DNA of 64,000 nucleotides, taken from the NCBI GenBank assembly GCA_963921795.1, contig OY997645.1, forward strand, positions 26,954,159 to 27,018,158, written 5' to 3'. Of the stretch, positions 1 through 10,196 are shown in pieces. The notes beneath the pieces are model-generated. The model was not told the origin of the DNA. It did no database searches and saw only the letters and a program-made list of their open reading frames with translations. The stretch is from Nannobrachium achirus. Its lineage: Eukaryota > Chordata > Actinopteri > Myctophiformes > Myctophidae. The stretch's first letter is position 1. Every line of letters begins with the position of its first letter. A program made the translations under genes and the position numbers.

Positions 1-533
1 CCCCGTTAGAAATTGGTACATGCCAATTCCTTTTCCCCACACTTGCAAAACTGCATGTAGTCCATCTCTGCTAACCCCTCGTGCACATGTCTCCTCAGAT
101 ACAAAATTAATGAAGTTCTGTGCTCCTGATCAGTGTCATCCTGCCTATTTATCAAAGTGGGGGCCACAAGGGGGTGCCATTTTGGCCAGTTGGAGAGGAG
201 AGGGTGTAAAAAATTATTCTGTACCATATTAGCAACTGGCGGGCCACGGCCATATGCTATGTGGAGGTCCACTGCATGGAAAAGCCTGTTTGACTCTGCT
301 CAGGGCATTGCTTTCACTCAAAAGTTCACAACCTCCAAACATTCTGTCACCAGTTGTAGCAGTACCAGTTTGTAGCAAGAACTGTACCCCGAACAGTGAC
401 AAAACCTGAAATTCTCATATGCCCTCTCTCATCATATGAATAATTCACGTATGAATACAGTAATACACAGTTTCATATAATTAGACTGTGTCAAATTAAT
501 TAAGGGTTGGGACTTAGTTGTATCAAACAGCAT
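1..533. other. Intergenic DNA, nothing recognised
   Basis: No splice-bounded coding segment, RNA gene or clear repeat was seen here. The short open frames on both strands lack any recognisable domain or codon bias and overlap one another. Confidence 0.5.
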
Positions 534-863
534 TGATTGATTGATTGAAGAATTTATTAGAAGTTTGCAATAGAAAAAGGTACAGTTTCATGACAGTACA
601 AATCACTGTTACAAGGTCAACTAAAAGGAGATCCTAGAAAGCCGAGGCTTATTTCCACAGGAACCACACTTTAAGTATCTCATATAACATTGAAAGACAG
701 ACGGATAGAACATACTTTATCTAGGATAATATCAGTTTCAAAAGCATAACATCAAATACAAAGGCAGAAAAGAAAGAAAAAGGGGGGGGGGGGGGGAGCA
801 TGGGGGCTTAGTCTATTTACAAGTCACGGGTAGCAGCTGTCTGAAGGTGACTTTTCATACCAA
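534..863 (-). mobile_element. LINE-like 3' fragment, copy A
   Basis: The segment starts with a (GATT)n stretch, the usual look of a non-LTR retrotransposon tail read in reverse. It is almost identical over about 320 bp to 37488-37808, apart from a G-run of variable length (782-797 here) and a few substitutions. Near-identity of two copies 37 kb apart implies recent activity of the family. Both copies have no coding capacity, as expected for 5'-truncated copies. The family (Rex or L2-like) could not be decided. Confidence 0.6.
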
Positions 864-1728
864 TTTTGAAGGAGGCTAGGGATTTGCTCTCCTATCACTA
901 TGGATCATTTATCACATAAATGGCTTATTTTTTAACTCAAAAGTACTTGTGCAACTTCATCCCACATTAAATACACCAAAGTATTGACATTTGTTATAAA
1001 CGTATTCCAAGGTGCATTAGCTCAATGAGCAAATTCTGATAATGCTATTTAATGTTTGAACTCTTAGTTTATTATTCCAAATGCAACAATAATGATGGAC
1101 CCTGCAAACAGCCTTAGTTCATGAGAGACTTTATTCAGTAGCCTACCTCATGTTGTGTCATGGGGCTGTGTGATGTCTTTATTTATTATCTTGGGTTGTG
1201 CATGGACTGGACTATGGCTCTACACTGCTGTGCCATGAAACAAGTCCGGGTGTGCCTTGGGTTTTTGGGACAACCACATACTATATACGAATATACAAAA
1301 AGGTGAATCATTTTTAAATTTGCTATATCACTGCAATTTCCAGCTGAACTCATTTCCCAACACAGAGGCAAATTCGACCGTCTTGTTTAAAAATCAAATG
1401 CTCTTTTCCTACATAAAAACATATATATACGTATACATATACATATATATTTCAAAAGATTTATTTTTAAATCATTTTCTTTGAAGAATTGAATTGAAGA
1501 ATTGACTAAGACATTCCATGAATTCAAAAAAATATATGAGTATTCAAAATTGACGATCTAAAAGCTCACAGCGCGTCACAAAGTTGTGTGCTTGTAGATC
1601 TGCTATTTTTTACTAATTTGGGTTCCAGGCATCTAATTTCTCTATTGGGTCTCGATCTAAAAGGTCTGGGAACCACTGCTCTAAGGAGGCAGTCTCAGTG
1701 TGAGAAGATTTGAAGTGGCCCCTCAGAA
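864..1728. other. Intergenic DNA with repeat fragments
   Basis: Mostly unrecognised AT-rich sequence. It contains a degenerate copy of the GATCTACAAGCTCA palindrome module (1554-1610) and, around 1650-1680, a GGGAACCACTGCT segment that resembles the right end of an hAT element. There is no gene. Confidence 0.45.
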
Positions 1729-2297
1729 CAGTGGCGTCAGTTCAGCAAAAGCTAGGGTATGGCAAAGATAGGAGTCCTCATGGAAAAGAGGCTTTACATT
1801 TTGGATAACACAGATCTATTGTGAAAATAGAAGATCTACATGCTCATGTAGATCGGCTATTTTCACAATGTCTGGAAAAAATTAAAAAACGACTTTTGCC
1901 AGTTTTTTTACACAGGTTTCTACGGTTTCTTGGGCTGGATATGGCAGCCTGGAATGTTTTTTCAAGTGCAGCTAAACTTGGCATGTTAGTAAACGTGCCA
2001 CAATTAACACTAATGCATTGCACCTGTGCAGCTGAACTGCGGAACCTGGGAATATACCATTCTGTCAAGATGGGGAGAATAAAAGTGTGGGGAATATATT
2101 TATAATACCTTGTTAAAGTGACCATTATGTTAAATGTTGCATTTGTAGTTATTTTACTGTAATTTAACAACATAATAACCAGCGCAGATAGACCAAGAGA
2201 CATTTATGGATTTATATTTAAAAGTAACTTTTATTTTCCCCCCTGGACCCAGGGTATGGCAGCTGCATACCCCTGCCATACCCAATTGACGCCCCTG
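1729..2297. mobile_element. Non-autonomous hAT element with perfect 8-bp TSD
   Basis: The ends CAGTGGCGTCAGTT and AATTGACGCCCCTG are imperfect inverted repeats. They are bracketed by an identical 8-bp duplication CCTCAGAA (1721-1728 and 2298-2305), the hallmark of hAT transposition. Subterminal GGGTATGGCA and TGCCATACCC also form an inverted pair. The 569-bp interior has no transposase. A palindromic module (1818-1869) is nested inside. Confidence 0.85.
1818..1869. repeat. Palindromic GATCTACA module
   Basis: A near-perfect 52-bp palindrome: ATTGTGAAAATAG and AGATCTACATG on one arm match CATGTAGATC and CTATTTTCACAAT on the other, with one mispaired block. It belongs to a family found about eleven times in this window and here sits inside an hAT element. 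Confidence 0.8.
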
Positions 2298-2621
2298 CCT
2301 CAGAAGTCCCAACATGGCATCCAGCAGGGCTCCTCTTCTGTTGGAAGGCCATGGAACAAAGTGCAACAGGCAAGTCTCTGATTATTGGTGATTGAATCAG
2401 ACGTACTAGAGGAAGCTAGTACGCTTTGTAGTGATGTGTGTCTCACATTTGTGCCTCTAATCCCACCCTAATATCTGAAGGTATGGTGGTCATATGAGGC
2501 ATGAAGCTGAACGTGCATCCACTTAAGTTGACTTTTTTCCTCTCCACCCCACCCTGCACCAATGACAGTCATGGGACAGGGAGGGTGTGTGTCATTGGGA
2601 AGCATGTGTATGTTTATGTTT

Positions 2622-2730
<109 letters not shown>

Positions 2731-2885
2731 GTCACATTTCATTTAAATCCATTCAAGTGTGCCACGCATTTGTCACTGCTGTGAAAGATTACACAGCATT
2801 TTGGGCCTAAAAGAATTATGTTGACTGGCAACTGACTTAAACATCAACATGAACTAATATCGTTCCACTTAAAATTCATATTAGC

Positions 2886-3088
2886 AGGGGCGCCTGGTGG
2901 CCTAGTGGACCAGGTGCATACCATATAAGCATTGCCATTTCGGCATCAATGCCTATCGGCGTTGCCGGTTCGATTCACGATCCGGGCGACCTTTGCCGCA
3001 TGTCACTCCCTGTCTCTCCCCCATTTCCTGTCAGTCTACTGTCCTATCCGTTAAAGGCAAAAAGCCCAAAAACAAATCTTTAAAAAAA
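2886..3088 (+). mobile_element. tRNA-derived SINE with 10-bp TSD
   Basis: The head has an A-box-like GTGGCCTAGTGG and a B box GGTTCGATTC. Next comes a body with the word CATGTCACTCCCTGTCTCTC, then an A-rich tail. A perfect duplication TCATATTAGC flanks it (2876-2885 and 3089-3098), so both boundaries are exact. Two further copies in reverse orientation lie at 20698-20864 and 26498-26688. The tRNA-like part does not fold as a functional tRNA. Confidence 0.88.
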
Positions 3089-3098
3089 TCATATTAGC

Positions 3099-3884
3099 TA
3101 GCCTATAACCAGTGTTCATTGGCCAATAGCACACGTCTGACCTGTGGTTTTAATATCCAACCCAACCCATCGTTAGCCATCCATTCAAACCCTATAGGTC
3201 AAAATGAGACAATATTTCTATATCTAATTTATATCCTTTACAACAGTACGATACATCAATGTTCATGATCACCTGTAGTATAATAGAAATGTCTCATTGT
3301 GCCCTGAGAGCTGGATAGATGGCTATGAATTTATGGCTTTAGATCCGGCCATTAGTGGTTATTTGTTGTACCCCTTTTGGGCGTATACCTTTGAATTCTG
3401 TTCAAAGAGCAACCAGCTCTACTTCAATAACACTGTTGGACAAGGCAAGTCATGGAGAAAATCCCTCTAAAGCTAGCTGAACTTTGATCTTTAAATCTGA
3501 GCTTCTTCAGTCAAGATGCCTAGAGAAGCATGTAAACAAATAAACAAACAAACAACCATGCAGCATTTTCTGTCTATGCATAAGTTGGCCTACTGTACTT
3601 CTAATAACAAAGGTGTCTTCGGAGTTACTGTACAGTGCAAGAAGTTACATATTTTTGAATAGCAACAAATAGTTTTATTTATTAACAATTAGGCTTTAAG
3701 TTCTCATAGAATATGAACTACTACATACAGTATCATTCTCTTTGTCGTAACATAATTATTTTCTTCACTCGCATTCCCATTTTATGATTTGGATAATGAA
3801 TTGAATTTGTTAGGACTCAAGAATCGATTGTCTGTTACAAAGTAATGGACATTTCTATTTGACAAGGCTCAGCTATACACATTT

Positions 3885-3969
<85 letters not shown>

Positions 3970-5585
3970 ACACACACACGTGCACAGACCACATGGTCAA
4001 ACATTAGTTGATGATTGTTTATTTAAGATAATATAAAACCTTTCAAAGAGGGGCACACAGATCTTCAAAAGTGCTTTCACTGCACCAGCTACAAAAGGGG
4101 GACAGTAATTATTGGATGGAGCATTATATAAAGTTGTTATATATTATATAACGATGTTTTTGTTTTAAGAAATAAAATAAAAAATGAATAAAGAAAAAAA
4201 TGCAAATAAGTAAATTATCAACTGAGTCAACAATAAACATTATGAAAAGGGTTATCCATTGACATAAAGTAACCTATGGGCCAGATCATTTGATCTTGCA
4301 TGGGATCTTTTTTTAAATATCTTATATATTTGTATTTCAAGCTTTCATCTTGGCTTCTGTAGGCCTACTGATTGAACACCCTCCTCTCCATACTTCACAT
4401 TCATATGCAATCTAATGTACATTAAATGATCTTACAATACAGTAAATAGCATTAGGTAAATAACACCAGCATGTATCCTGATTCCTAACCAAATGCCTCA
4501 ATGCATGTTTACAGAACTTGATGCTGCCCTTCATTCCACCACAAAAGGCATTGTCCTAATATGGTGACGGTGTCACACAGAGAACCACCAAAGATTACTT
4601 CACTGTTGGGTATTCCCCAAATCAATTCTCTTTATAAGGGAGCACCCTAATATGGTTGCCCCATGATACACATTGAGTATCTCCACCTAATAGGAGTGGG
4701 GTGATGAACTTTACGGTTTGAACCATTTGTTTTAGGTCAGTTGAACTCATTCCAGATGTGAAATTGAACTGAACTTGACACTACAAAATATAAATATACT
4801 GTCTAAAGCCTGTTTTGAATTCAAGCTATAGGCTCTTTACAATTATAGCCTACATGCTGAAATGACAATTGTATACATTTATAGAAACCATATGAAGGCA
4901 CTGACTGCTCAGATATGAAGTAAGGCCTCAAGAGATGTTATTGTAAATGCTGCGCATTAAAACAAATTGTAAAACCTACAAACTAAAGTGAGACTATACT
5001 GCAATACACTGTGTGGGCCTGAGTGTCACAATAAAAGCCCAGACAGGGGTGTTTACTCTCAAAGTTCAGACTTTGAATGTTTACCAAAAGTACTGCCTGA
5101 AAGACACGGAGATGCATGCAGGCCTGACAAAACAAACTAGGCAAACAGACTAAAAATACACTATGCTCAAGCAAACATGGAGAGTCTGGTCCATGCTTTG
5201 AAGTTCAGCTCACATGGCCATTTCCCCCAACATCAATTTCCAATTTACCATTTAGGCAAGTGTGAAATCAGAGTAAATGGCATGAACCCTAATCAACAAA
5301 CAACAGGGTAGATAGTCACATAAGTAGAGTGCAAAGAGAACAATATCGTGCTTCAAAGAAACTAAGATACCAGATAAACATCAAACATCTGTCTAAACAA
5401 TGCAAACATGCTATCTAAATAAGATTCTTAACATTTGTGGTCAAGAAACTAGAAATGGCAACAGTCATTATATAATCAGGTTGCACTTGTTGTTTTCTTT
5501 AGCATAACAAAGAATAATAAAGTTATGGCTCCTGCTATATGTTATGAACAAATTCAGTGCTTATAATGCACAACATCTACTCACT
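3099..5585. other. Intergenic DNA, no gene seen
   Basis: AT-rich single-copy-looking sequence with one (CA)n array at 3889-3975. No exon with flanking splice sites, no RNA gene and no clear transposon end was found. Confidence 0.45.
3889..3975 (+). repeat. (CA)n microsatellite
   Basis: A CA array of about 85 bp, interrupted by single G changes (CACG, GTGCAC) near its 3' end, the mark of an ageing array. Confidence 0.97.
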
Positions 5586-5893
5586 CCTATCCCTCCACAA
5601 TGACTTTTTTTCTATTGATTACTCACGCCATGGAGACTTGAATTCAATCATGTTTTTGGTTTTTTGTCGCATTCATAAGACGATAATTTGATTACAATAA
5701 ATGTACCCCCATTGATTCCGGATGGGGACCCAAATGCATTCGGGTCCCCATCCGGAATCAATGGGGGTACATTTACTATAATCATATTTTTTGTCTTATA
5801 TGCGGCAAATACAAAAATATATTATTGAACTCAAGTCTCCATGCTGTGAGTCAATAGAAAAAAAGTCATTTTGGGGGTGAACTAATCCTTTAA
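5586..5893. mobile_element. Foldback TTAA-type MITE
   Basis: The right end GGGGTGAACTAATCCTTTAA matches the terminal word of a MITE family seen at 11422-11522 and 47249-47532. The left end is eroded. The centre is a near-perfect palindrome (about 5699-5773) with arms of about 31 bp containing ATTGATTCCGGATGGGGACC. The sequence on either side also pairs (AGACTTGAATTCAA against TTGAACTCAAGTCT), so the whole element can fold back. It has no coding capacity. Confidence 0.75.
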
Positions 5894-7945
5894 GCCCAGC
5901 TTCAGCACAAAAAAGTACTCCCTTTCACAGTTGTTTCACATTTAACTAACTAAGTGCATGTAGTGTGCACACTGTGCATTTCCATGCAAATTTACTTGAG
6001 TATAAGTACAAAAATATCGGTACCAAAGTAGAAAATACTTATAAACATTGCGTATGTATGCCACACATACTATCCTAAAATATCTTAAAAGTACATTCCG
6101 TGACACAAAACAAAAATTTTGAGGGTGTTTAAGAAGGTAAATACAGCAGTGAAAATAACAATGTCCGCCGTTCAGTTTCATTCGTTTCCATTCGGAAGCC
6201 CTCGTTCTTGACACACCAAGAAATTAGCATTTTTTTGCGATGACTAGCGAGAGAATGATGACTAGCCAAAAAAGGATGACTAATATACAGCACTGGGCAC
6301 AGAGTGCACTGGCCAATACAAACTATGTGAGTGCGCCTCCGGTACCCATGTTTTTTTTTTTTTCGAAAGCACCTTCGGTCTTTTATAGAATCAGGTTTAG
6401 CAACTACCTGATTAAAGATCTACGAGACACAGAGCAATTGGACTTAAACAGACCTACTTATGATGATAAAGTTAGAAATGGGTGAAGTGCTCCTTTAAGT
6501 GCGTTTTATCTACAGTACTATACAATTCTCTTCATTTTAAATGTGTTTTGAAATATAAACTATGCATCTAATTCCAAGTGTAGACTGGACATGGTAAATT
6601 GAAGGCACAAGTGTCACAGATTAATATTGATGTATGCAAACTGTATAAATACATGTCAGAAATTTTGGGGGTAGGCTATTTGTCGTGTGTTTATGTTTGG
6701 TGCTGTAGTAACACAGCAACAGTGTGTCTGACTGACCATGGGCACCAAATGGTCAGAAATGACACAGGTCCCGTTAAGGTTGTGTCAAGGCCCACCCGAG
6801 CCAAGAGCAAAAGCAGTAATAGGCACCCACACGGACAGAATCATGTGTAATCCCCTTAAGATTTATTTGCGTCATTAGAAGAGTGGTTGTACTGTACTAT
6901 TGAGGACCGTCATGGATATGTTGGCTACATTGACCTGTCACTGGTTTGCACGCTACCCAGCCTGTATCTCACAACAGTGAACCAAAAGGCATTTTGACAA
7001 TAGCATTGACTGTTGAAGTGACTCACTATGATTGGATCGATCAAGTGTGATGCTGCTTTCAATAATGTCCAGTGTCAGCTATGGCAACTATGCTCTGAAA
7101 AAAATGTCTGGGCTACTGCTGACTTCACGTTTTGTGTGGACAAAGGATCAAATTGTTTTGTGAGTCTTGCATGACACACCCTGGCAGTTGGGGTCAGGGA
7201 CCGCAGACGACCCATTCTCCTGCCCTGTCTCTTTCATACAGAGGCCAGTCAGTCGATAACACAATTAGGCCTACACCAGCCACAGCAACTCGTGGCACAT
7301 GATCTGTCCTTGTTAAATAAGAAGCTCTAATTATGAAACTAAGAGGGCGTATGTATTTTATTCTGCAGTTCAAATGAGTAAACTGCATTTTCCAAAGTAT
7401 ACTAGTACAGACAGTAAGGCTCAGAATCTCTTTTTTGCAGAATCATGCACATGGGCATGCACGCACGGAAATATTTAGATCACACTGAAATAACACATTT
7501 TCCTCCAATTTCCAAATTCACCACACACGTCATCTATGAGCCGTACATACAAGCTGCAACAATCTATCCTTTCTTTTTGTGCATTATTGCTGCCAAATCC
7601 ACTATGGTTATGTAACACCTTTCCATTAGGGAGGTTTATGCATTGGAAAAATACATCATTCTTGACACTTGAGTATGGAGGTAGGGAAAACTTTCAGAAC
7701 ATAACATGCAATTACAATAGAACAGCAAGGACTAACCCCAAACAAACACTATATCCAGCCTGCCTACTTAAGCCTACTTGTATCTTAAGCTGTGTTGTGA
7801 GCTTGGAGGTCTGCTATTTTCGATATTTCCACCAAAAGGCCCTCTTAGAAAACTTGAATGCATGAACATGTGGAAGCTAAAATAAGGGTTAAATAGTGAA
7901 TAATGTGCCTCTGTATCAAGCTTTATGTTGGCAAAATACTGTATT
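5894..7945. other. Intergenic DNA with a possible MITE end
   Basis: Mostly unrecognised. At 6479-6498 the sequence GGGTGAAGTGCTCCTTTAA resembles the right end of the TTAA MITE family, but no matching left end was found. No gene is supported. Confidence 0.35.
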
Positions 7946-8040
7946 TTGATTGATTGATTGATTCATTCATTGAATACTTTATTGGACATAAATGTAAACA
8001 GCACAAGGTACAGTCAGACATTTGAGCTAAAGCCTAGGGG
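7946..8040 (-). mobile_element. LINE-like 3' tail fragment
   Basis: (GATT)n followed by CATTCATTGAATACTTTATTGG resembles the tail of the element at 534 and 37488, read in reverse. It is short and diverged. The family is uncertain. Confidence 0.45.
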
Positions 8041-8230
8041 ATAACACAAAAAAGTAGCCTGATTTCAGACTAAGTTTCCTGAAGCAGTCCACTCAGAGGG
8101 GTCTATGGGCTGGAGCCAGGCTAGAAAACAGTCCTGGGGACTTCCTTTCTCCAGGAAAGATATTGAATTGTCTTAAACCCACCACCTTGAGATCTTCCTG
8201 TATCAAAGAAAGATATACGCCTTTGTGTCA

Positions 8231-8870
8231 CATAATAATAATTAGAAAAAGTGCTCTTCGAAGCACATCTCCGCCAGGTCAGGTAGGTTATTGTGGGCCA
8301 GCAATGTCCAGAATTCGCCAATCAGAATGGAATATGAGAAATCAGACTGATCCGTCTTGATCTGTTGACTATAGAGATAATGTGTACCGATTTGTGTGAT
8401 GTTTGGGCATACTTTTATATACAAACTAAAGCTGTTCTATTCCGAGCACAGGTCTCTGCCAGGTTATTTTGGTGGTGCTATAATAGGCCAATGTGAAAAG
8501 GGAGCCATTTTGACTTTCACAGCAATTGGATGCTGCATTCATGATTTAAGGCATTTTGTTCAAAAGATGTGCTTTGCAAAAGTCGACCTGCTGGTGGGGC
8601 TATAACAGGCCAATGTAAGAAGGGGGGCATTTTATTTGTTCCTCAACCTAGTGGGAATGTGCATGCAAAATGTCACAGAAATCGCATGCTACGTTCATGA
8701 TTTGAGTATTTATTTATTTTTTACAGACCAATCACGCAAACTTTGAAACGTAGCTAGTTAGGATGGAATATGAAATTTCGGACAGATCCATCTCGATCAC
8801 ATGACCATAGAGATAATGTGTACCGATTCTCGTGATTTTTGGATAATTATTCCATTTTAGAATCGGCCGG
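8231..8870. repeat. Degenerate tandem repeat unit pair
   Basis: Two diverged direct copies about 440 bp apart share AGAGATAATGTGTACCGATT (around 8371 and 8812) with similar flanks. The block also holds CCGAGCACAGGTCTC(T), which recurs at about 60923, and GTGCTATAATAGGCC, related to the TTATAGCGCCACCATGAGG word at 53580 and 60960. It looks like a dispersed fish repeat with an internal tandem structure. Confidence 0.55.
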
Positions 8871-9007
8871 GGCTAGTAAATCAGAATTTTTCTCTGGGAA
8901 ATTATGTTCAGTCCTCCTTCACGACTCCTCCTCTTCTGTTTCAGGACGGGTTAATTTTTTGGACCTGTGCTACCCTCTGCCTCTGTTACCCCTGCAACCC
9001 GATCCCG

Positions 9008-9056
9008 GATAAGCGGTATAGTGCTTTTCTAAGTACTCAAATTCGCTTTACAAAAC
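9008..9056 (-). repeat. SINE tail fragment
   Basis: ATAGTGCTTTTCTAAGTACT followed by CAAATTCGCTTTAC matches the 3' tail region of the SINE at 18727-19013, here as a short fragment just upstream of the tRNA gene. Confidence 0.5.
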
Positions 9057-9098
9057 TAGAAAAAAATAAAATAACGTCATATATAATACCTTGACAGA

Positions 9099-9171
9099 GC
9101 CCGGATAGCTCAGTCGGTAGAGCATCAGACTTTTAATCTGAGGGTCCAGGGTTCAAGTCCCTGTTCGGGCG
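9099..9171 (+). tRNA. tRNA-Lys (anticodon UUU)
   Basis: A 73-nt cloverleaf. The acceptor strands GCCCGGA and TTCGGGC pair with one G-T wobble. The D arm carries the A box TAGCTCAGTCGG, the anticodon loop CTTTTAA reads TTT, and the T arm carries the B box GGTTCAAGTCC. A run of five T at 9179-9183 is a proper pol III terminator. The 3' CCA is absent, as expected in a eukaryote. The perfect arms and terminator argue for a functional gene rather than a SINE head. Confidence 0.95.
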
Positions 9172-9178
9172 ATAGTGC

Positions 9179-9183
9179 TTTTT
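9179..9183 (+). terminator. Pol III terminator of tRNA-Lys
   Basis: A TTTTT run begins 8 nt after the tRNA 3' end, typical placement for RNA polymerase III termination. Confidence 0.85.
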
Positions 9184-9589
9184 AGCAGCAACTCGAGCGT
9201 CGTGTCCAGTTACTTTGGGTGGGGTTGTCAACTTTGGCCGAGAAATAACTGCTAATAGTTGTTGACAGCTTGGAAACACGGAGCAACAATATGGTGTCTC
9301 TCATAAATCCTTGTCAACATGTAAAATAACATCTGTGTAAAAATAAATACGTGTGCACTGTGCAGTCAGTGTGGTGCATTATATCGAGCAACGAGCAAAT
9401 GAGTTTGCTTGGTTTCACTCTGACTCTCTTTGATTCGCGTTGGCATTTCATCACCTCTTGTTGACAAGCGACACCAAAAGCCTGCTTGATTGCGCGAAAC
9501 TGGCGCGCTGCGCATCTGGGTATTCAGTCTAGTATTTTAATTCGGCGCATCCCTTGAGGTATGACTGCATCCTTGATCGTGATCTCTGC

Positions 9590-9720
9590 CATTCGCCACG
9601 GTCGGTCGGTGACGGCAACTCTGTCACGTGAAGCGGTAGTGATGGGGCGGGCTTTAAACGACACGCCGGCCAATCGGAGCCTCTGTTGTGCGGCTTCCCA
9701 TTCGTCGATAAACATTGTGA
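9590..9720 (+). promoter_or_regulatory. slc25a36: slc25a36 CpG promoter
   Basis: This GC-rich, CpG-rich block lies just upstream of exon 1. It contains an E-box CACGTG (9625-9630), a GC box GGGGCGGGC (9644-9652) and a CCAAT box in forward orientation (9670-9674). No TATA box is evident, in keeping with a housekeeping-type promoter. Spacing suggests transcription starts around 9700-9800, but the exact site cannot be read from sequence. Confidence 0.6.
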
Positions 9721-10155
9721 GCTGTCTGACGGGCGCTCAGTGAGTGAGGCAGGCACGGCGTGAATGTGAGGCCGACTCATTAATGCATTTGGGGGAAATC
9801 TTCCACAGCAGCATCATATATTTGGGCGCACGCACTATGGTGAAGCATTATTCTGATTTACGAGGAGGAGACCCGCAACTGCTGCTGCCCTGACTCCGAG
9901 TTAGTGATCTGTCCGGGGTTGCAGGAGGCAGCGTCAGCTGCTCGGGGAGCTAACGCTAGCTTAGGCTGTGCTACCGTTAGCTGTCCTCGTTTTTTTCCCT
10001 TCTTCTGGCAACTGACCTCCACCACCACAACAACACAGACCAATAACATTGACTAGCTGATTTGGAGGTTTTTCCTGTCGTCGTGACGCCCCCGACCCCC
10101 CCACCCCCTTTGCCCGAGTGGTGTCCCGAGGACGGATCCTGAATAATGCTAAAGA
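9720..10155 (+). other. slc25a36: slc25a36 5'UTR (start approximate)
   Basis: Sequence between the promoter motifs and the main ATG. It carries several upstream ATGs: a start-stop ATGTGA (9764-9769), a 36-codon uORF (9783-9893) and an out-of-frame ATG at 10146 that overlaps the main frame. The 5' boundary is inferred. Confidence 0.5.
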
Positions 10156-10196
10156 ATGAGTCAGAGAGACACCCTGGTTTATCTGTTTGCTGGAGG
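10146..10196 (+). other. Overlapping upstream ORF (first part)
   Basis: An ATG 10 nt before the carrier start, with A at -3, opens a +1 frame. It runs 17 codons to the exon 1 donor and, after splicing to 15533, 30 more codons to TGA: about 47 codons overlapping the main frame. Whether it is translated is unknown. Confidence 0.5.
10156..10196 (+). CDS. slc25a36: slc25a36 coding exon 1
   Basis: Encodes [13 protein letters not shown] plus two bases of the next Gly codon; the donor is GTAAGT at 10197. This ATG was chosen because it yields the conserved N-terminus and keeps phase with exon 2. The ATG at 10146 is out of frame. Confidence 0.96.

Noticed and set aside
2886-3088. tRNA-like A and B boxes in SINEs (also 18727-19013, 43580-43640)
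   Set aside because: The sequences cannot form a proper acceptor stem and cloverleaf; target duplications and tails show SINE retroposons.
10146-10148. ATG at 10146 as the slc25a36 start
   Set aside because: It is out of frame with the conserved carrier sequence; the ATG at 10156 gives the conserved N-terminus and the 311-residue length.
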